Origin: Strigamia acuminata
Lineage: Eukaryota > Arthropoda > Chilopoda > Geophilomorpha > Linotaeniidae
Assembly (NCBI GenBank): GCA_949358305.1
Contig: OX442315.1
Location: 11,062,427-11,126,426 of the forward strand
Reading direction: 5' to 3'
DNA: 64,000 nucleotides
Under the pieces are notes generated by a model that did not search any database, was not told the origin of the DNA, and saw nothing but the letters and a program-made list of their open reading frames with translations. Made by a program: the position numbers and the translations under genes. Of the stretch, positions 55,094-64,000 are shown piece after piece. Each line of letters starts with the position of its first letter. The first letter of the stretch is position 1.

Positions 55094-55110
55094 TAATGCG
55101 AAAACTGTCT
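55094..55110 (-). repeat. right terminal inverted repeat of the ISL2EU-like element
   Basis: taatgcgaaaactgtct, the inverse of 49461-49477. Confidence 0.9.
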
Positions 55111-55112
55111 AT

Positions 55113-55301
55113 TTCGTCAGCCACCAATACGTCCAACTTATCGATTTTCGTCCGTTTGGTCTGCAATTGTTCTTGTATACAAAAAAGTTTCACCTCGTTT
55201 ACTGGATCTTCCTTTATTGCGTTCCTCAAGTTGTTGAACAATCCGCGCACGTTTTCCCTCGCTGCATTCCTTTGTTTTCTGAACTTTTCCAAATTATCCA
55301 T
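55113..55301 (-). pseudogene. N-terminal part of the BEL gag, cut off by the ISL2EU-like insertion
   Basis: It starts MDNLEKFRKQRNAAREN, about 50 bases after the primer site. It encodes 63 charged helical residues typical of the start of BEL gag. The frame runs into the transposon end at 55110. Phase comparison across the AT duplication shows that it was originally continuous with the frame at 49458 downward. Confidence 0.8.
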
Positions 55302-55337
55302 CGTGTCGATCTTCTGGTTCGTTTTAGATAAATTCTT

Positions 55338-55355
55338 TCCCGGGTTTCGGCACCA
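55338..55355 (-). other. BEL primer binding site
   Basis: The minus strand reads TGGTGCCGAAACCCGGGA, one base after the LTR end. The TGG start fits a tRNA 3' end; the tRNA identity is not assigned. Confidence 0.7.
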
Positions 55356-55463
55356 ATGATACTTCTATCAACTATTTTGTACTGAAGAATGTTAAATAAA
55401 TGTTATTTTCGATTCGATGGGTTTGGATTCAAGTGATTGTAGCAGATGCAAAAAAACACAACC

Positions 55464-55678
55464 TGTAGTTTTTGTTCTAATATGTTGGAGGCATAAAAAT
55501 GGAGACGCTTGGCTTTTTGGTGAAATATTAACAGTGATGGTTTTAATCTAAAACAGATGTTTAAAAGTGCGCGGAGCACTAAATACAAAACAGGGCACTG
55601 ATTGGTCAGTGCCAAATACAGGTGCACAGGTGGTAAAGACACCTGGCGGACAGGAATATAACATTCAATAAAACAACA
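55464..55678 (-). repeat. 3' LTR of the Copia element
   Basis: 215 bp, matching 60023-60237. On the minus strand it is preceded by the purine tract aggggaag. Confidence 0.9.
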
Positions 55679-55800
55679 CTTCCCCTGAATGGCAATATTC
55701 CTACATTTCAAAATTCAAAACATTTTTCTTAAGCAATTTAGACATTTAAACATTAAAGTATTCATTCACAAACAATTCAAAATATTAAAAACAATATTTC

Positions 55801-58800
55801 TTAAACAATTTCCTTCAATCCAAATTGGGCGATCAATTCTTCGTGTTTTGGCTTAAAAAGCCCCTTGGTCAACACATCGGCGACCATCTTCTCACTCTCC
55901 AGGAATTCTATGTCGATATCTCCCCGCTCACATGTTTCTCGAACAAAATGGTGGCGAATGTCGATGTGCTTGGTTCTGGAATGAAAAATTGGGTTTCGCA
56001 CCAATTTGTGTGCCCCCTGATTATCGCTATAAATGAGGGTCGTTTCTTTCTTCTTGTTGATGTATTTAATTTCGTCTAGGAAGTTTCGCAAGTAGATTGC
56101 TTCTTTTGACGCGTCGGCCAACGCCATATATTCTGCTTCGGTCGACGAGGTTGCGACGGTCTTCTGCTTTCTTGCTTCCCAGCATATTGTCGCGTTCGCG
56201 AGTTTAAAGCAGTAGCCGGTGTACGAGCGACGGTCGTCCAAGTTTGCTCCCCAATCTGCATCCGTGTAGCCGACTAAGTCTTTTCCGGTCTTTTCGAATT
56301 TTAGCCCGAGATTCGATGAGTGCTTCAAATATCTTAGGACGCGTTTTGCTGCTGTCCAATGAGTTCCGGTGAAGCACGTATTATATTGACTTAATGCGCT
56401 GACGGTGTAGGAAATATCGGGTCGAGTGCAAACGGCGAGGTACATGAGTGATCCGATTAAACTTTGGTACGGGAACTTCTCTGGATCCAGTAGCTCTTCG
56501 TCGGTCCCATCCTCCTTTTTCTTGTTTTTCTGCAATTTCTGATTTGCGTCGAGTGGAGTTGTGTTTTTCGAGCAGTCTTGCATTCCGAAACGATTCAGTA
56601 TGTCCTTAACGTATTTTTTCTGCGCCATCGTGATTGATTTCGTCTTTTCGTCCTGTTTAAACTCGATTCCCAAGCAGTAGTGAATTTGTCCTAAATCCTT
56701 CATTTTGAACTCGCTCTTCAGGTTCGATTTTAATTTCTCCAAGTTTCTTTTGCAGTTCGTTGCGATGATAAAATCATCCACGTAGATTGCGACGAGCGTG
56801 ATGACTTCTCCATTCATTTGGTAATACACGCATGGGTCTGCGTTTGTTGGCTTCAGTCCGTGCTTTTGCAACTTCTCGTCCAGTTTTTTGTACCACTGGC
56901 GACCCGACTGCTTCAATCCGTATAACGCCTTTTTCATCCGGCAGACTTTTCCTTTCTTGATTTTTATTCCAGCAATAAATTCCAAATATTCGGGGAATTC
57001 CATAAAAATTTCCTCTTCGATTTCGCCGTTCAAATATGCCGTTATCGCGTCCATTTGGTGTACGGTCAATCCCAACTCGGCTGCGATTGCCATCATCATT
57101 CGAATTGATCCCGGTCGTGCGACGGGCGCGTAGGTTTCAAAGTAATCGATGCCTGGCTGCTGTGCATATCCTTTGGCGACCAGTCTGGCCTTTCTGCGTT
57201 CGATTGACCCGTCTGCTTCAAATTTCGTGCGGAGGACCCATCTACATCCGATTACGTTTCTATTTTTTGGTCGGTCGCACTCCTCCCACGTTTCGTTTTC
57301 GATTAAAGCGTCGTACTCTTCCTTCATCGCTTTCATCCATTCTTGTGGGTCGTTTCCATTCAAAGCTTCGGCCGCTGTCGTTGGATCGTCGAGAATTGCT
57401 ATCTGTGCAATTTCGTCCAAAACTTCATTAGTTGTTGTCGGATTCTTTCTGGTGTATTTCTTTCTGGGTGGGTCCCCATTTCGATTTGGGTAAGGTTTTG
57501 GCGTTCTCGAGGATCGTCGTGGAATTATTTGCGCGTTTTCATTCTGACGAGGTTCGGCTTCTTCGTGTTGCGTCTCTCTCTCGTCCTCATTATCGGGCTC
57601 GTTCTCGCCTGCGCTCTCGACTTCGTCCTCGGAAATTTCGGTTCCATTCTCGATTTGATCTGTTCTGCAATCGGTGAGAATGTCATTAAAATTATTGTTA
57701 TTATCGTTTTCTTCACATTCTTCATTCGTTTCATTTTCCGATTTTTCGACAAATTTCACATCGCGACTTTTTATAATTTTGTTTTCGCTTTTTGACCACA
57801 AGCGATACGCCTTCGATCCGTCCCAATATCCGATGAGAATACATTCTTTTGACTTCGGTTCGAACTTCCCCTTGTTCGGTTTCTTGTCCAACGCGAAGAC
57901 TCTGCTTCCAAAAACTCGAAAATAGTCGACATTCGGTTTTCTTCCGGTCCAGACTTGATGCGGGATTTCATTTTCCAAACTTCTAGTCGGGCATTTATTT
58001 CGGATGTGGCATGCAGTGTTGATTGCTTCCGCCCAATATGAGTTAGGCAATTTTGCTTGCAGTAACATGCATCGTGCCATCTCGATCAAAGTTCTATTCA
58101 TTCTTTCCGAGACGCCATTTTGTTCCGGGGTTCGTTCGACGCTGGTTTGGCGCTTTATGCCGTTTTCTTGTAAATATGCGTCGAATTTCTTATTTACATA
58201 TTCCTTCCCGTTGTCCGATCGTAAAACTTTTAGTGCGCAACCAGTTTCCCTCTCGCAAAACGTTTTAAATGACTTGAATGCCTCGAAAACTTCGCTTTTG
58301 TGCTTCAGAAAATACACCTTGCACCACCTCGATTTGTCGTCGGTGAAGGTCACGAAGTATCTTGATCCGTTCATGGACTTTGTTGGCATTGGTCCGCAAA
58401 CGTCCGAGTGTACAAGTTCCAGCAGTTTTTCGCTTTTTGACGTGGAGTCAGGAAATTTCGTACTTGCGTGCTTCCCCTCGATGCAAGTTTCACAAGTTGG
58501 CAGCTTGGCGTCCTTTTCCAAATTCATTCCGTCCGCCTTTTCGTTTAGTATTTTCAGACTTGACTCGTTCAGGTGCCCAAGTCTTTTGTGCCATTCTTGT
58601 ATTTTCGTACTTGCGGGTTTTGCAGGTTTTGATCCGGTTCCGACTTCGATTTCCGCTGCAGTCGCAGCATCCTCGGTCTCGTCGACGATGTAATACAGTC
58701 CGTTCCTTTTTTCGGCGGTGAATACGATTTCTCCCTTCGGATTTATCACTTCTGCTGACTTATCATCGAAAATCACCTTGTGTCCCCGTTCTGTGATCTT

Positions 58801-59901
58801 CCCGACCGACATCAAATTCGTTCGTAGATCTCGCACCAAAAGAGTTTCCGCCAAATCCAGCTTCACATTTCCGTTCCCGGTGTTGACGACAATTTTCGCG
58901 GTTCCTTTTCCGTCGATTTTTGTACTCGCTTTGCTGGCCAAATTCAGTTTTTGGTTTTTCAGGAATTCGATCGTCGAAAATGTTGAATCGTTCGAGCACA
59001 TGTGGGAGCTGGCGCCGCTGTCCAAACACCAATTTTTCGGTCGTGACGTCTCGCTTATCAGCGCTGTCTCGATTTGCTCGCAGAAAAATAATTCGTACTT
59101 GGATTTCTCGGCTCTTGATGCGCTTTCCTTCTTGCTTTTACTTCGGCAATCGGCGATTTTGTGGCCAATTTTTCCGCAACCGTGACACTTGTATTTGAAA
59201 ACTGGCTTCTCGGTCGAATTCGAATTTTCGTCGCCGTATTTCTTTGGTTGCTTACGTTTTTGGAACGTTTTTCTGGCCATCATGGCGTCCGACACGTCTT
59301 CTTTTCCTTTTCCGCGGGCGATCGACTCGTCTTTGATTTTTCCCTCCAAAACTTCCAGCGATGGCAATTTATCTTGGGATTCTATTGCGCATCGAAAGTT
59401 GTCGTAGGAATTTGGCAAACTCAGTAGCAGTAGAATCGTTGTGAAATCTTCGGGCATTTTAAAATCCATGTCTAGCAATTTGTCTACTAGTTCGAAGAAT
59501 TCTTTTAGGTGACTCTCCACGTTTTCTCCGTCCGCCATCTTGTGTGTCGCGAGTCGTTTTAACAACGTGATTTTTCTTGCCGGTCCTTTCGATTGGTACA
59601 CACTATGCAACTTCCTCCACAATTCATTTGCGGTGCTGCAATTTTTGGCCATTCGAAGTTCAGACTGCTTTATGTTTAGCAAAATGTCATTTTTGGCTGT
59701 TCGATCACTTTTCTCCCACGTCTCGATCTCCTTCATACGTTTCGCGTTGCCTTCAATGGTCTCTGGTCGTTTCGACGTACCTTCCGCGTGCACGAGTAGG
59801 TCCCGTTGATCCAAAATTGCTTCCATCTGGATCTTCCATGTGTCGAAGTTTTCCTTTCCCAACGCCTCGATTCGAGCTGAATTTCCGCCGCCGTTCGCCA
59901 T
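55801..59901 (-). CDS. Copia gag-pol polyprotein (1366 residues)
   Basis: Domains in order: gag with UBN2-like region about 15-200; CCHC knuckle CHGCGKIGHKIADC at 239-252; protease with DSGA at 294-297; GAG_pre-integrase and zinc region (H-x3-GH, CETCIEGKH); integrase core (HSDVCGPM, RSDNGKEY, NGVSERMN); a long acidic linker; reverse transcriptase with YVDD near 1040; and RNase H (ADWGANLDDRRSYTGY, STEAEYMAL). This is the integrase-before-RT order of Copia. Length is typical and no stops occur, so it looks autonomous. Confidence 0.95.
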   Translation of the reverse strand: MANGGGNSARIEALGKENFDTWKIQMEAILDQRDLLVHAEGTSKRPETIEGNAKRMKEIETWEKSDRTAKNDILLNIKQSELRMAKNCSTANELWRKLHSVYQSKGPARKITLLKRLATHKMADGENVESHLKEFFELVDKLLDMDFKMPEDFTTILLLLSLPNSYDNFRCAIESQDKLPSLEVLEGKIKDESIARGKGKEDVSDAMMARKTFQKRKQPKKYGDENSNSTEKPVFKYKCHGCGKIGHKIADCRSKSKKESASRAEKSKYELFFCEQIETALISETSRPKNWCLDSGASSHMCSNDSTFSTIEFLKNQKLNLASKASTKIDGKGTAKIVVNTGNGNVKLDLAETLLVRDLRTNLMSVGKITERGHKVIFDDKSAEVINPKGEIVFTAEKRNGLYYIVDETEDAATAAEIEVGTGSKPAKPASTKIQEWHKRLGHLNESSLKILNEKADGMNLEKDAKLPTCETCIEGKHASTKFPDSTSKSEKLLELVHSDVCGPMPTKSMNGSRYFVTFTDDKSRWCKVYFLKHKSEVFEAFKSFKTFCERETGCALKVLRSDNGKEYVNKKFDAYLQENGIKRQTSVERTPEQNGVSERMNRTLIEMARCMLLQAKLPNSYWAEAINTACHIRNKCPTRSLENEIPHQVWTGRKPNVDYFRVFGSRVFALDKKPNKGKFEPKSKECILIGYWDGSKAYRLWSKSENKIIKSRDVKFVEKSENETNEECEENDNNNNFNDILTDCRTDQIENGTEISEDEVESAGENEPDNEDERETQHEEAEPRQNENAQIIPRRSSRTPKPYPNRNGDPPRKKYTRKNPTTTNEVLDEIAQIAILDDPTTAAEALNGNDPQEWMKAMKEEYDALIENETWEECDRPKNRNVIGCRWVLRTKFEADGSIERRKARLVAKGYAQQPGIDYFETYAPVARPGSIRMMMAIAAELGLTVHQMDAITAYLNGEIEEEIFMEFPEYLEFIAGIKIKKGKVCRMKKALYGLKQSGRQWYKKLDEKLQKHGLKPTNADPCVYYQMNGEVITLVAIYVDDFIIATNCKRNLEKLKSNLKSEFKMKDLGQIHYCLGIEFKQDEKTKSITMAQKKYVKDILNRFGMQDCSKNTTPLDANQKLQKNKKKEDGTDEELLDPEKFPYQSLIGSLMYLAVCTRPDISYTVSALSQYNTCFTGTHWTAAKRVLRYLKHSSNLGLKFEKTGKDLVGYTDADWGANLDDRRSYTGYCFKLANATICWEARKQKTVATSSTEAEYMALADASKEAIYLRNFLDEIKYINKKKETTLIYSDNQGAHKLVRNPIFHSRTKHIDIRHHFVRETCERGDIDIEFLESEKMVADVLTKGLFKPKHEELIAQFGLKEIV

Positions 59902-60002
59902 CGTTTCTTAGTTCTGTTTCTTGTGGAATGTTCGTGTTAAATTCGTTTTTAACTTCCTCGAATGTTCCGGTACAAAACTTGATGATTTTTAAGCGCAGTG
60001 GA

Positions 60003-60021
60003 AGCGTGCTGGGCCCATAAC
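60003..60021 (-). other. Copia primer binding site, initiator-Met type
   Basis: Directly after the 5' LTR the minus strand reads GGTTATGGGCCCAGCACG. It resembles the internal initiator methionine tRNA complement used by Drosophila copia. The assignment is from memory of that motif. Confidence 0.55.
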
Positions 60022-60022
60022 C

Positions 60023-60237
60023 TGTAGTTTTTGTTCTAATATGTTGGAGGCATAAAAATGGAGACGCTTGGCTTTTTGGTGAAATATTAACAGTGATGGT
60101 TTTAATCTAAAACAGATGTTTAAAAGTGCGCGGAGCACTAAATACAAAACAGGGCACTGATTGGTCAGTGCCAAATACAGGTGCACAGGTGGTAAAGACA
60201 CCTGGCGGACAGGAATATAACATTCAATAAAACAACA
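60023..60237 (-). repeat. 5' LTR of the Copia element
   Basis: 215 bp, partner of 55464-55678. Confidence 0.9.
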
Positions 60238-60448
60238 CAACCGAAGTCAATGGTTTACATTTGAACAGTGTTTAATTTATTCAAAACAGGAAATAGGTAA
60301 ATGTTCTATTCCCCCCCCTTAATCCATCAATAAAATGTCCCAATACAGAGTGGGTCACCGAAGTGACCCTCTGGTGGCCAAACATGGCGCCACCTCCAAT
60401 TCCCCCCTAAACGTTGGCTTCTACAGGAACTCCAGTTTCCACATTGTA

Positions 60449-62235
60449 GTCACTTTCTCGTTTTATACGGCTAATTTGCCTACCCAGCCATCCAGCTACA
60501 TGCAATACTGCATTGCTAGTACCAGAAGTATTGCAAGTAAGCATTGCAGTGTGTTGGATAGTGCAAAATTAAGTTTATATTTTTATCTATTCTTGAATAG
60601 AATTCTATGTGGTTATCCCAGACCAAAGATCACCAAAAAAAACAGATAATAAATAATTAATTGCTTAAAAAATAGTTGTAATTTTTTAAAAAGAATACAG
60701 AATTTGATTGTAATGTTTAAAAGAAATAAAAAAGTTTGTTTCATTAGAATTACTTGCTTTTATTCTGGACAATACAGCAATGAGTGGATTTACCACTTAC
60801 ATTCCTAACGAGTGAATCATTCTCACACCTGCAGAATGTTGACCCACATTCAGATGACCCGTGTCCAGACTGAGCAAGTAACGAGTCTAGGCAATGGAGA
60901 CTAATCCACTTCCTATCAGATGATTGGAGACCGTAAATATTGCTGACTCAAGAACAACAACTACCGTAGCAAACATCGCAGCCTCAACAACTAGCAACAT
61001 CCAGTCTCAACAATCAAGCCGACATAAACCACGCGGAGTGATCAAATGATTGATGCCATTTATGAACCTGTGTAACTGTAAAACAGAACACTTTAAATCA
61101 AATGTGGATTTAACACCATTTATGTATTCGTACTGAAGGACAGTTGAATTTACGATCAATCCAGTTTATTCTGGACAGAATTAAGCGCAAGTTTCTTTGC
61201 CGCTACAATTGTATCGTACACCGAACAATAGTTGCTTTTGCCCGCTGGTAAGAGAGAATTACCACCTAACAAAGGATGAATAAGAAGGAACCGATAGCGC
61301 CGAACTTAGTTAGCCATTTATTTGGAATTACCAAATTTGGCCACCAATTATCCAAATTGAAAACGATTTGAAGAAATACTCCCTAGACCAGCGGTCGGCA
61401 ACTGGCGGCCCGCGGGCCGGATCCGGACCGCGGAAGGTCGAAACTTGGACCGCCAGATATTTTTTATTATATATTTTTTTGGTATTTTTGTTGTTTTTTG
61501 GTGTTTTTTTAATTTTTTTGTTTTTTTTTGGTGTTTTTAGTGTTTTTTGTGTTCTTTTGTTTTATTTTGTTGTCTTTTTCTGGACCTCGAAAAAAATTTT
61601 GACTAGTATCCGGACCCCACTCAAAATTACTTGCCGACCCCTGCCCTAGACCAAGAAAACAGACTGAGTAGCAATCTACAAGAAACGATGCATTTAAATC
61701 CTGTTAAAATACCGTTACTTGTAGCATATCGTCATGTCAGCAAAGAATCATCTTGGATTAAATTCATTTATTTGTACAATTAAGATATTGAACAAAAATT
61801 GATTATTAAATTAAGTCAATTTAAATATTAATTTATTCAAACAAGTAAGAATAAAAGGTAAGTATTAAAGTGAAACCTCGTTAATTGATAAGACCAAGTT
61901 GGATCACAACAACCGTTAAAAAAAAATATGTAAATAACAGTTTGAAATATTGCTAAAGTTGTAAATGTTGAAATCAATTTTATTGTGTCTTGTAACACTT
62001 GATTATTGTAGATTCACAATGCGCTAGATAAAGGAGCAGGCATTACCATTTAAGGAATTAAGATAACTGGTTTATTCAAATTAAAGAAAATGCTAGGTGG
62101 TGTAGTAACTGGTACAGCATCATAACATATGAAAAGTGGTCATAACTGACCAATGAAGTAGGACACGCCAAATTTTTGTTGATGGCAATTTTCTTCTTCA
62201 CTTGGATTTATGTGGATTATTATAATTTACACATG
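60449..62235. other. intergenic region right of the BEL nest
   Basis: No gene is seen. It contains one hAT-type MITE (61389-61643) and A/T-rich unique sequence. Confidence 0.6.
61389..61643. mobile_element. hAT-type MITE, 255 bp
   Basis: Ends CAGCGGTCGGCAA and TTGCCGACCCCTG, with a perfect 8-bp duplication ccctagac (61381-61388 and 61644-61651). The CAG-GGTCGGCAA type end is typical of the Charlie-like hAT group. The interior is T-rich without coding capacity. Confidence 0.9.
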
Positions 62236-62544
62236 TTAAGCATCAATCACTATTATTTTGAAGGCTGCAAACCCATACATGTGGTCACGCGCATGAAACG
62301 TTGCCGAACATATTGCGAACATGCGTAAAACGTTCAGCATCGAGAAACGCCCCACTAGCCACTTAATGCAGATTTTATCGCCATTAAAGCAAAAACGCAA
62401 GGAATTTGATGAACTGTGATTTTGTGCTAAGTGAATCCCAAACTCAAACAACTGTATGTATAGAATAATTGCCAAATGCCAATCTTAGCTTATTTTGTAT
62501 AGAATTTGTGAATAACATAAGCTGTAAATACATATCTTTAAACT
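62236..62544. other. 3' flank of gene C, homologous to the 3' flank of gene B
   Basis: It matches parts of 37033-37314, including gaataattgccaaatgccaa and atatctttaaactttata. This marks the extent of the B/C duplication. Confidence 0.6.
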
Positions 62545-64000
62545 TTATACCGGTAGTATGATTGTGATACATGGCCCAGCCAAGACAATAGGACCTAAAA
62601 TGATTTTCCAACAGTTAACATTGATGCCAGGTGCACCGAGATCTATAAATGGTCTGTCCAGGTCACCCAAAAGTTTTAGAAGCAGTTTCAGAATTTCCAA
62701 TGCATTTCCTTTAAATTTTCCAGAATTTATCAAGTCCGTGAGTTGTTTTATCACGACATTGATTTTGGTCACTTCATTTTTAAGCTGAAAGAACGAAACA
62801 GATTAATTTTTGAAAAAGGTTTCAAGAGTTTCCTAGTTACCGCTGTTTGCAGGTCTGCTTGACTGCTAAAGTTCTTTTCGAGGTTTTTAAATACGGCGTT
62901 GAACTCCTCTTCGATCTGTTTGACTTGTGCATTATCTTTCAAATCTGCATTTGTCAGTGCGATTGCCAATTCTAATGAAATCTTCTCCAGGCCAGAATTC
63001 ACCAATGAAATGGATGCCTTTACTTGAGTGGTTGTGGCAAACGTGATTACAATGCCAGTTGTAAGACCACAGCAAATGCCAGTTGCACCGAGATCAGTAA
63101 ATGGTTTGTCCAAGTCGTCCAAAAGTGTAACGAGCAATTTCAGAATTTCCAATGCATCTCCTTTAACTTTTCCAGAATTTATCAAGTCCTTGAGTTGTTT
63201 TATCACGACATTGATTTTGGTCACTTCATTTTTAAGCTGAAAGAACGAAACAGATTAATTTTTGAAAAAGATCCCAAGAGTTTACTAGTTACCGCTGTTT
63301 GCAGGTCTGCTTGACTGCTAAAGTTCTTTTCGAGATTTTTAAATACGACGTTGAGCTCTTCTTCGATCTGTGTGACTTGTGCGTTATCTTTCAAATCTGC
63401 ATTTGTCAGTGCTTTTGCCAATGCTAGCAAAATCTTCTCCAGGCCAGAATTCGCCGCTGAAATGGATGCCTTTACTTGAGTGGTTGTGGCAAACGTGATT
63501 ACAATGCCAGTTGTAAGACCACAGCAAATGCCAGTTGCACCGAGATTAGTAAATGGTTTGTCCAAGTCGTCCAAAAGTGTAACGAGCAATTTCAGAATTT
63601 CCGAAGCATCTCCTTTAACTATTCCAGAATTTATCAAGTCTCTGAGTTGTATTATCACGACATTGATTTTGGTCACTTCATTTTTAAGCTGAAAAACGAA
63701 ACGGATTAATTTTTGAAAAAGATCCCAAGAGTTTCCTAGTTACCGCTGTTTGCAGGTCTGCTTGACTGCTAAAGTTCTTTTCGAGATTTTTAAATACGGC
63801 GTTGAGCTCTTCTTCGATCTGTGTGACTTGTGCGTTATCTTTCAAATCTGCATTTGTCAGTGCTATTGCCAATTCTAATGAAATCTTCTCCAGGCCAGAA
63901 TTCACCAATGAAATGGATGCCTTTACTTGAGTGGTTGTGGCAAACGTGATTACAATGCCAGTTGTAAGACCACAGCAAATGCCAGTTGCACCGAGATCAG
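62545..64000 (-). CDS. gene C: second copy of the modular secreted protein gene, 3' part
   Basis: Exons seen: (from beyond 64000)-63744, 63688-63293, 63236-62841 and the last at 62784-62545. All are phase 0, with introns of about 55 bp. Modules are close to B modules 5-9 (EVTKINVVIKQLKDLI, LDKPFTDLGATGI, ITFATTTQVKASIS, and a C-terminal QADLQTA). The last exon ends with the tail NCWKIILGPIVLAGPC, as in gene B. The gene extends past the right edge, so its signal peptide and module number are not known. Confidence 0.8.

Larger units (their letters stand above)
49461..55110 (+). mobile_element. ISL2EU-like DNA transposon, 5650 bp, complete
   Basis: Perfect 17-bp terminal inverted repeats (agacagttttcgcatta) are followed by a weaker inverted match (gcatgcgcaccacc versus gcatgcgcgccacc). 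A 2-bp AT duplication flanks them (49459-49460 and 55111-55112). It carries a THAP-DDE transposase gene on the plus strand and a SWIM-YqaJ nuclease gene on the minus strand. Transposase plus YqaJ protein and a 2-bp target duplication are hallmarks of ISL2EU within the PIF/Harbinger-related supergroup. It is inserted in the BEL gag frame. Confidence 0.85.
55464..60237 (-). mobile_element. Ty1/Copia retrotransposon, 4774 bp, complete
   Basis: It has 215-bp LTRs (55464-55678 and 60023-60237) starting TGTAGTTTTTG and ending AACAACA, and a target duplication caacc (55459-55463 and 60238-60242). It contains one long intact polyprotein ORF. The LTRs look identical, so it is young. It is inserted in the BEL LTR. 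Confidence 0.95.
44147..60443 (-). mobile_element. BEL/Pao retrotransposon, about 5.9 kb, carrying two later insertions
   Basis: The 308-bp LTRs (44147-44454; 55357-55463 plus 60238-60443) begin TGATACTTC and end TTTCCACA on the plus strand, bounded by a 5-bp duplication ttgta (44142-44146 and 60444-60448). The primer site lies one base inside the right LTR. The polyprotein is interrupted by an ISL2EU-like transposon and the right LTR by a Copia element. Taking the insertion lengths away gives a size normal for BEL/Pao. Confidence 0.95.
55357..60443 (-). repeat. 5' LTR of the BEL element, split by Copia
   Basis: Halves 55357-55463 and 60238-60443 overlap by the duplicated caacc and together give 308 bp, equal to the left LTR. 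Confidence 0.9.

Noticed and set aside
61441-61640. Hydrophobic Phe/Leu-rich ORF near 61368
   Set aside because: It is the T-rich interior of a hAT MITE with perfect 8-bp duplication, so not a membrane protein gene.

Overview
This is animal nuclear DNA, most likely from an arthropod. It has short GT-AG introns (many about 55-90 bp), TATA promoters, and intact Ty3/Gypsy, BEL/Pao and Copia retrotransposons. It also carries an ISL2EU-like DNA transposon and several MITEs. I cannot name the species. I saw no rRNA, tRNA or CRISPR. All exon structures were read by eye from splice signals and frame continuity.

Layout. 1-2452 is the 5' part (LTR plus gag) of a minus-strand LTR retrotransposon that runs off the left edge. 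2744-7778 holds two tandem genes of a lineage-specific LRR-like family on the plus strand. The first is split by a solo LTR and the second looks intact. 8045-10828 is non-coding, with an 80-bp repeat carrying small hairpins and a long-TIR foldback element. 10829-16362 contains remnants of further LRR-like genes on both strands, separated by a gag-only LTR element (10955-15225). 16598-30100 is a full-length, very young Gypsy element on the minus strand (gag, pol and an unrecognised third ORF). 30610-31110 is a decayed duplicate of the 15226-16362 gene.

31314-64000 is dominated by three minus-strand genes, called here A (31314-34758), B (37315-43317) and C (62545 to beyond 64000). They encode large secreted proteins made of repeated helical modules of about 130 residues. 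Almost every module is one exon, and every intron is phase 0. Gene A adds a His/Asp-rich segment and a Thr-rich mucin-like linker. Genes B and C share near-identical modules and the same type of last exon, so they are tandem duplicates. I know no family matching this module, and it is the best candidate here for something undescribed.

Genes B and C are now separated by a three-layer nest. A BEL/Pao element (44147-60443, TSD ttgta) has its gag frame split by a complete ISL2EU-like transposon (49461-55110, 2-bp AT duplication). Its right LTR is split by a complete Copia element (55464-60237, TSD caacc). The ISL2EU-like element carries two convergent, apparently intact genes: a THAP-DDE transposase and a SWIM-YqaJ nuclease. 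The largest intron of each gene is a tandem repeat array.
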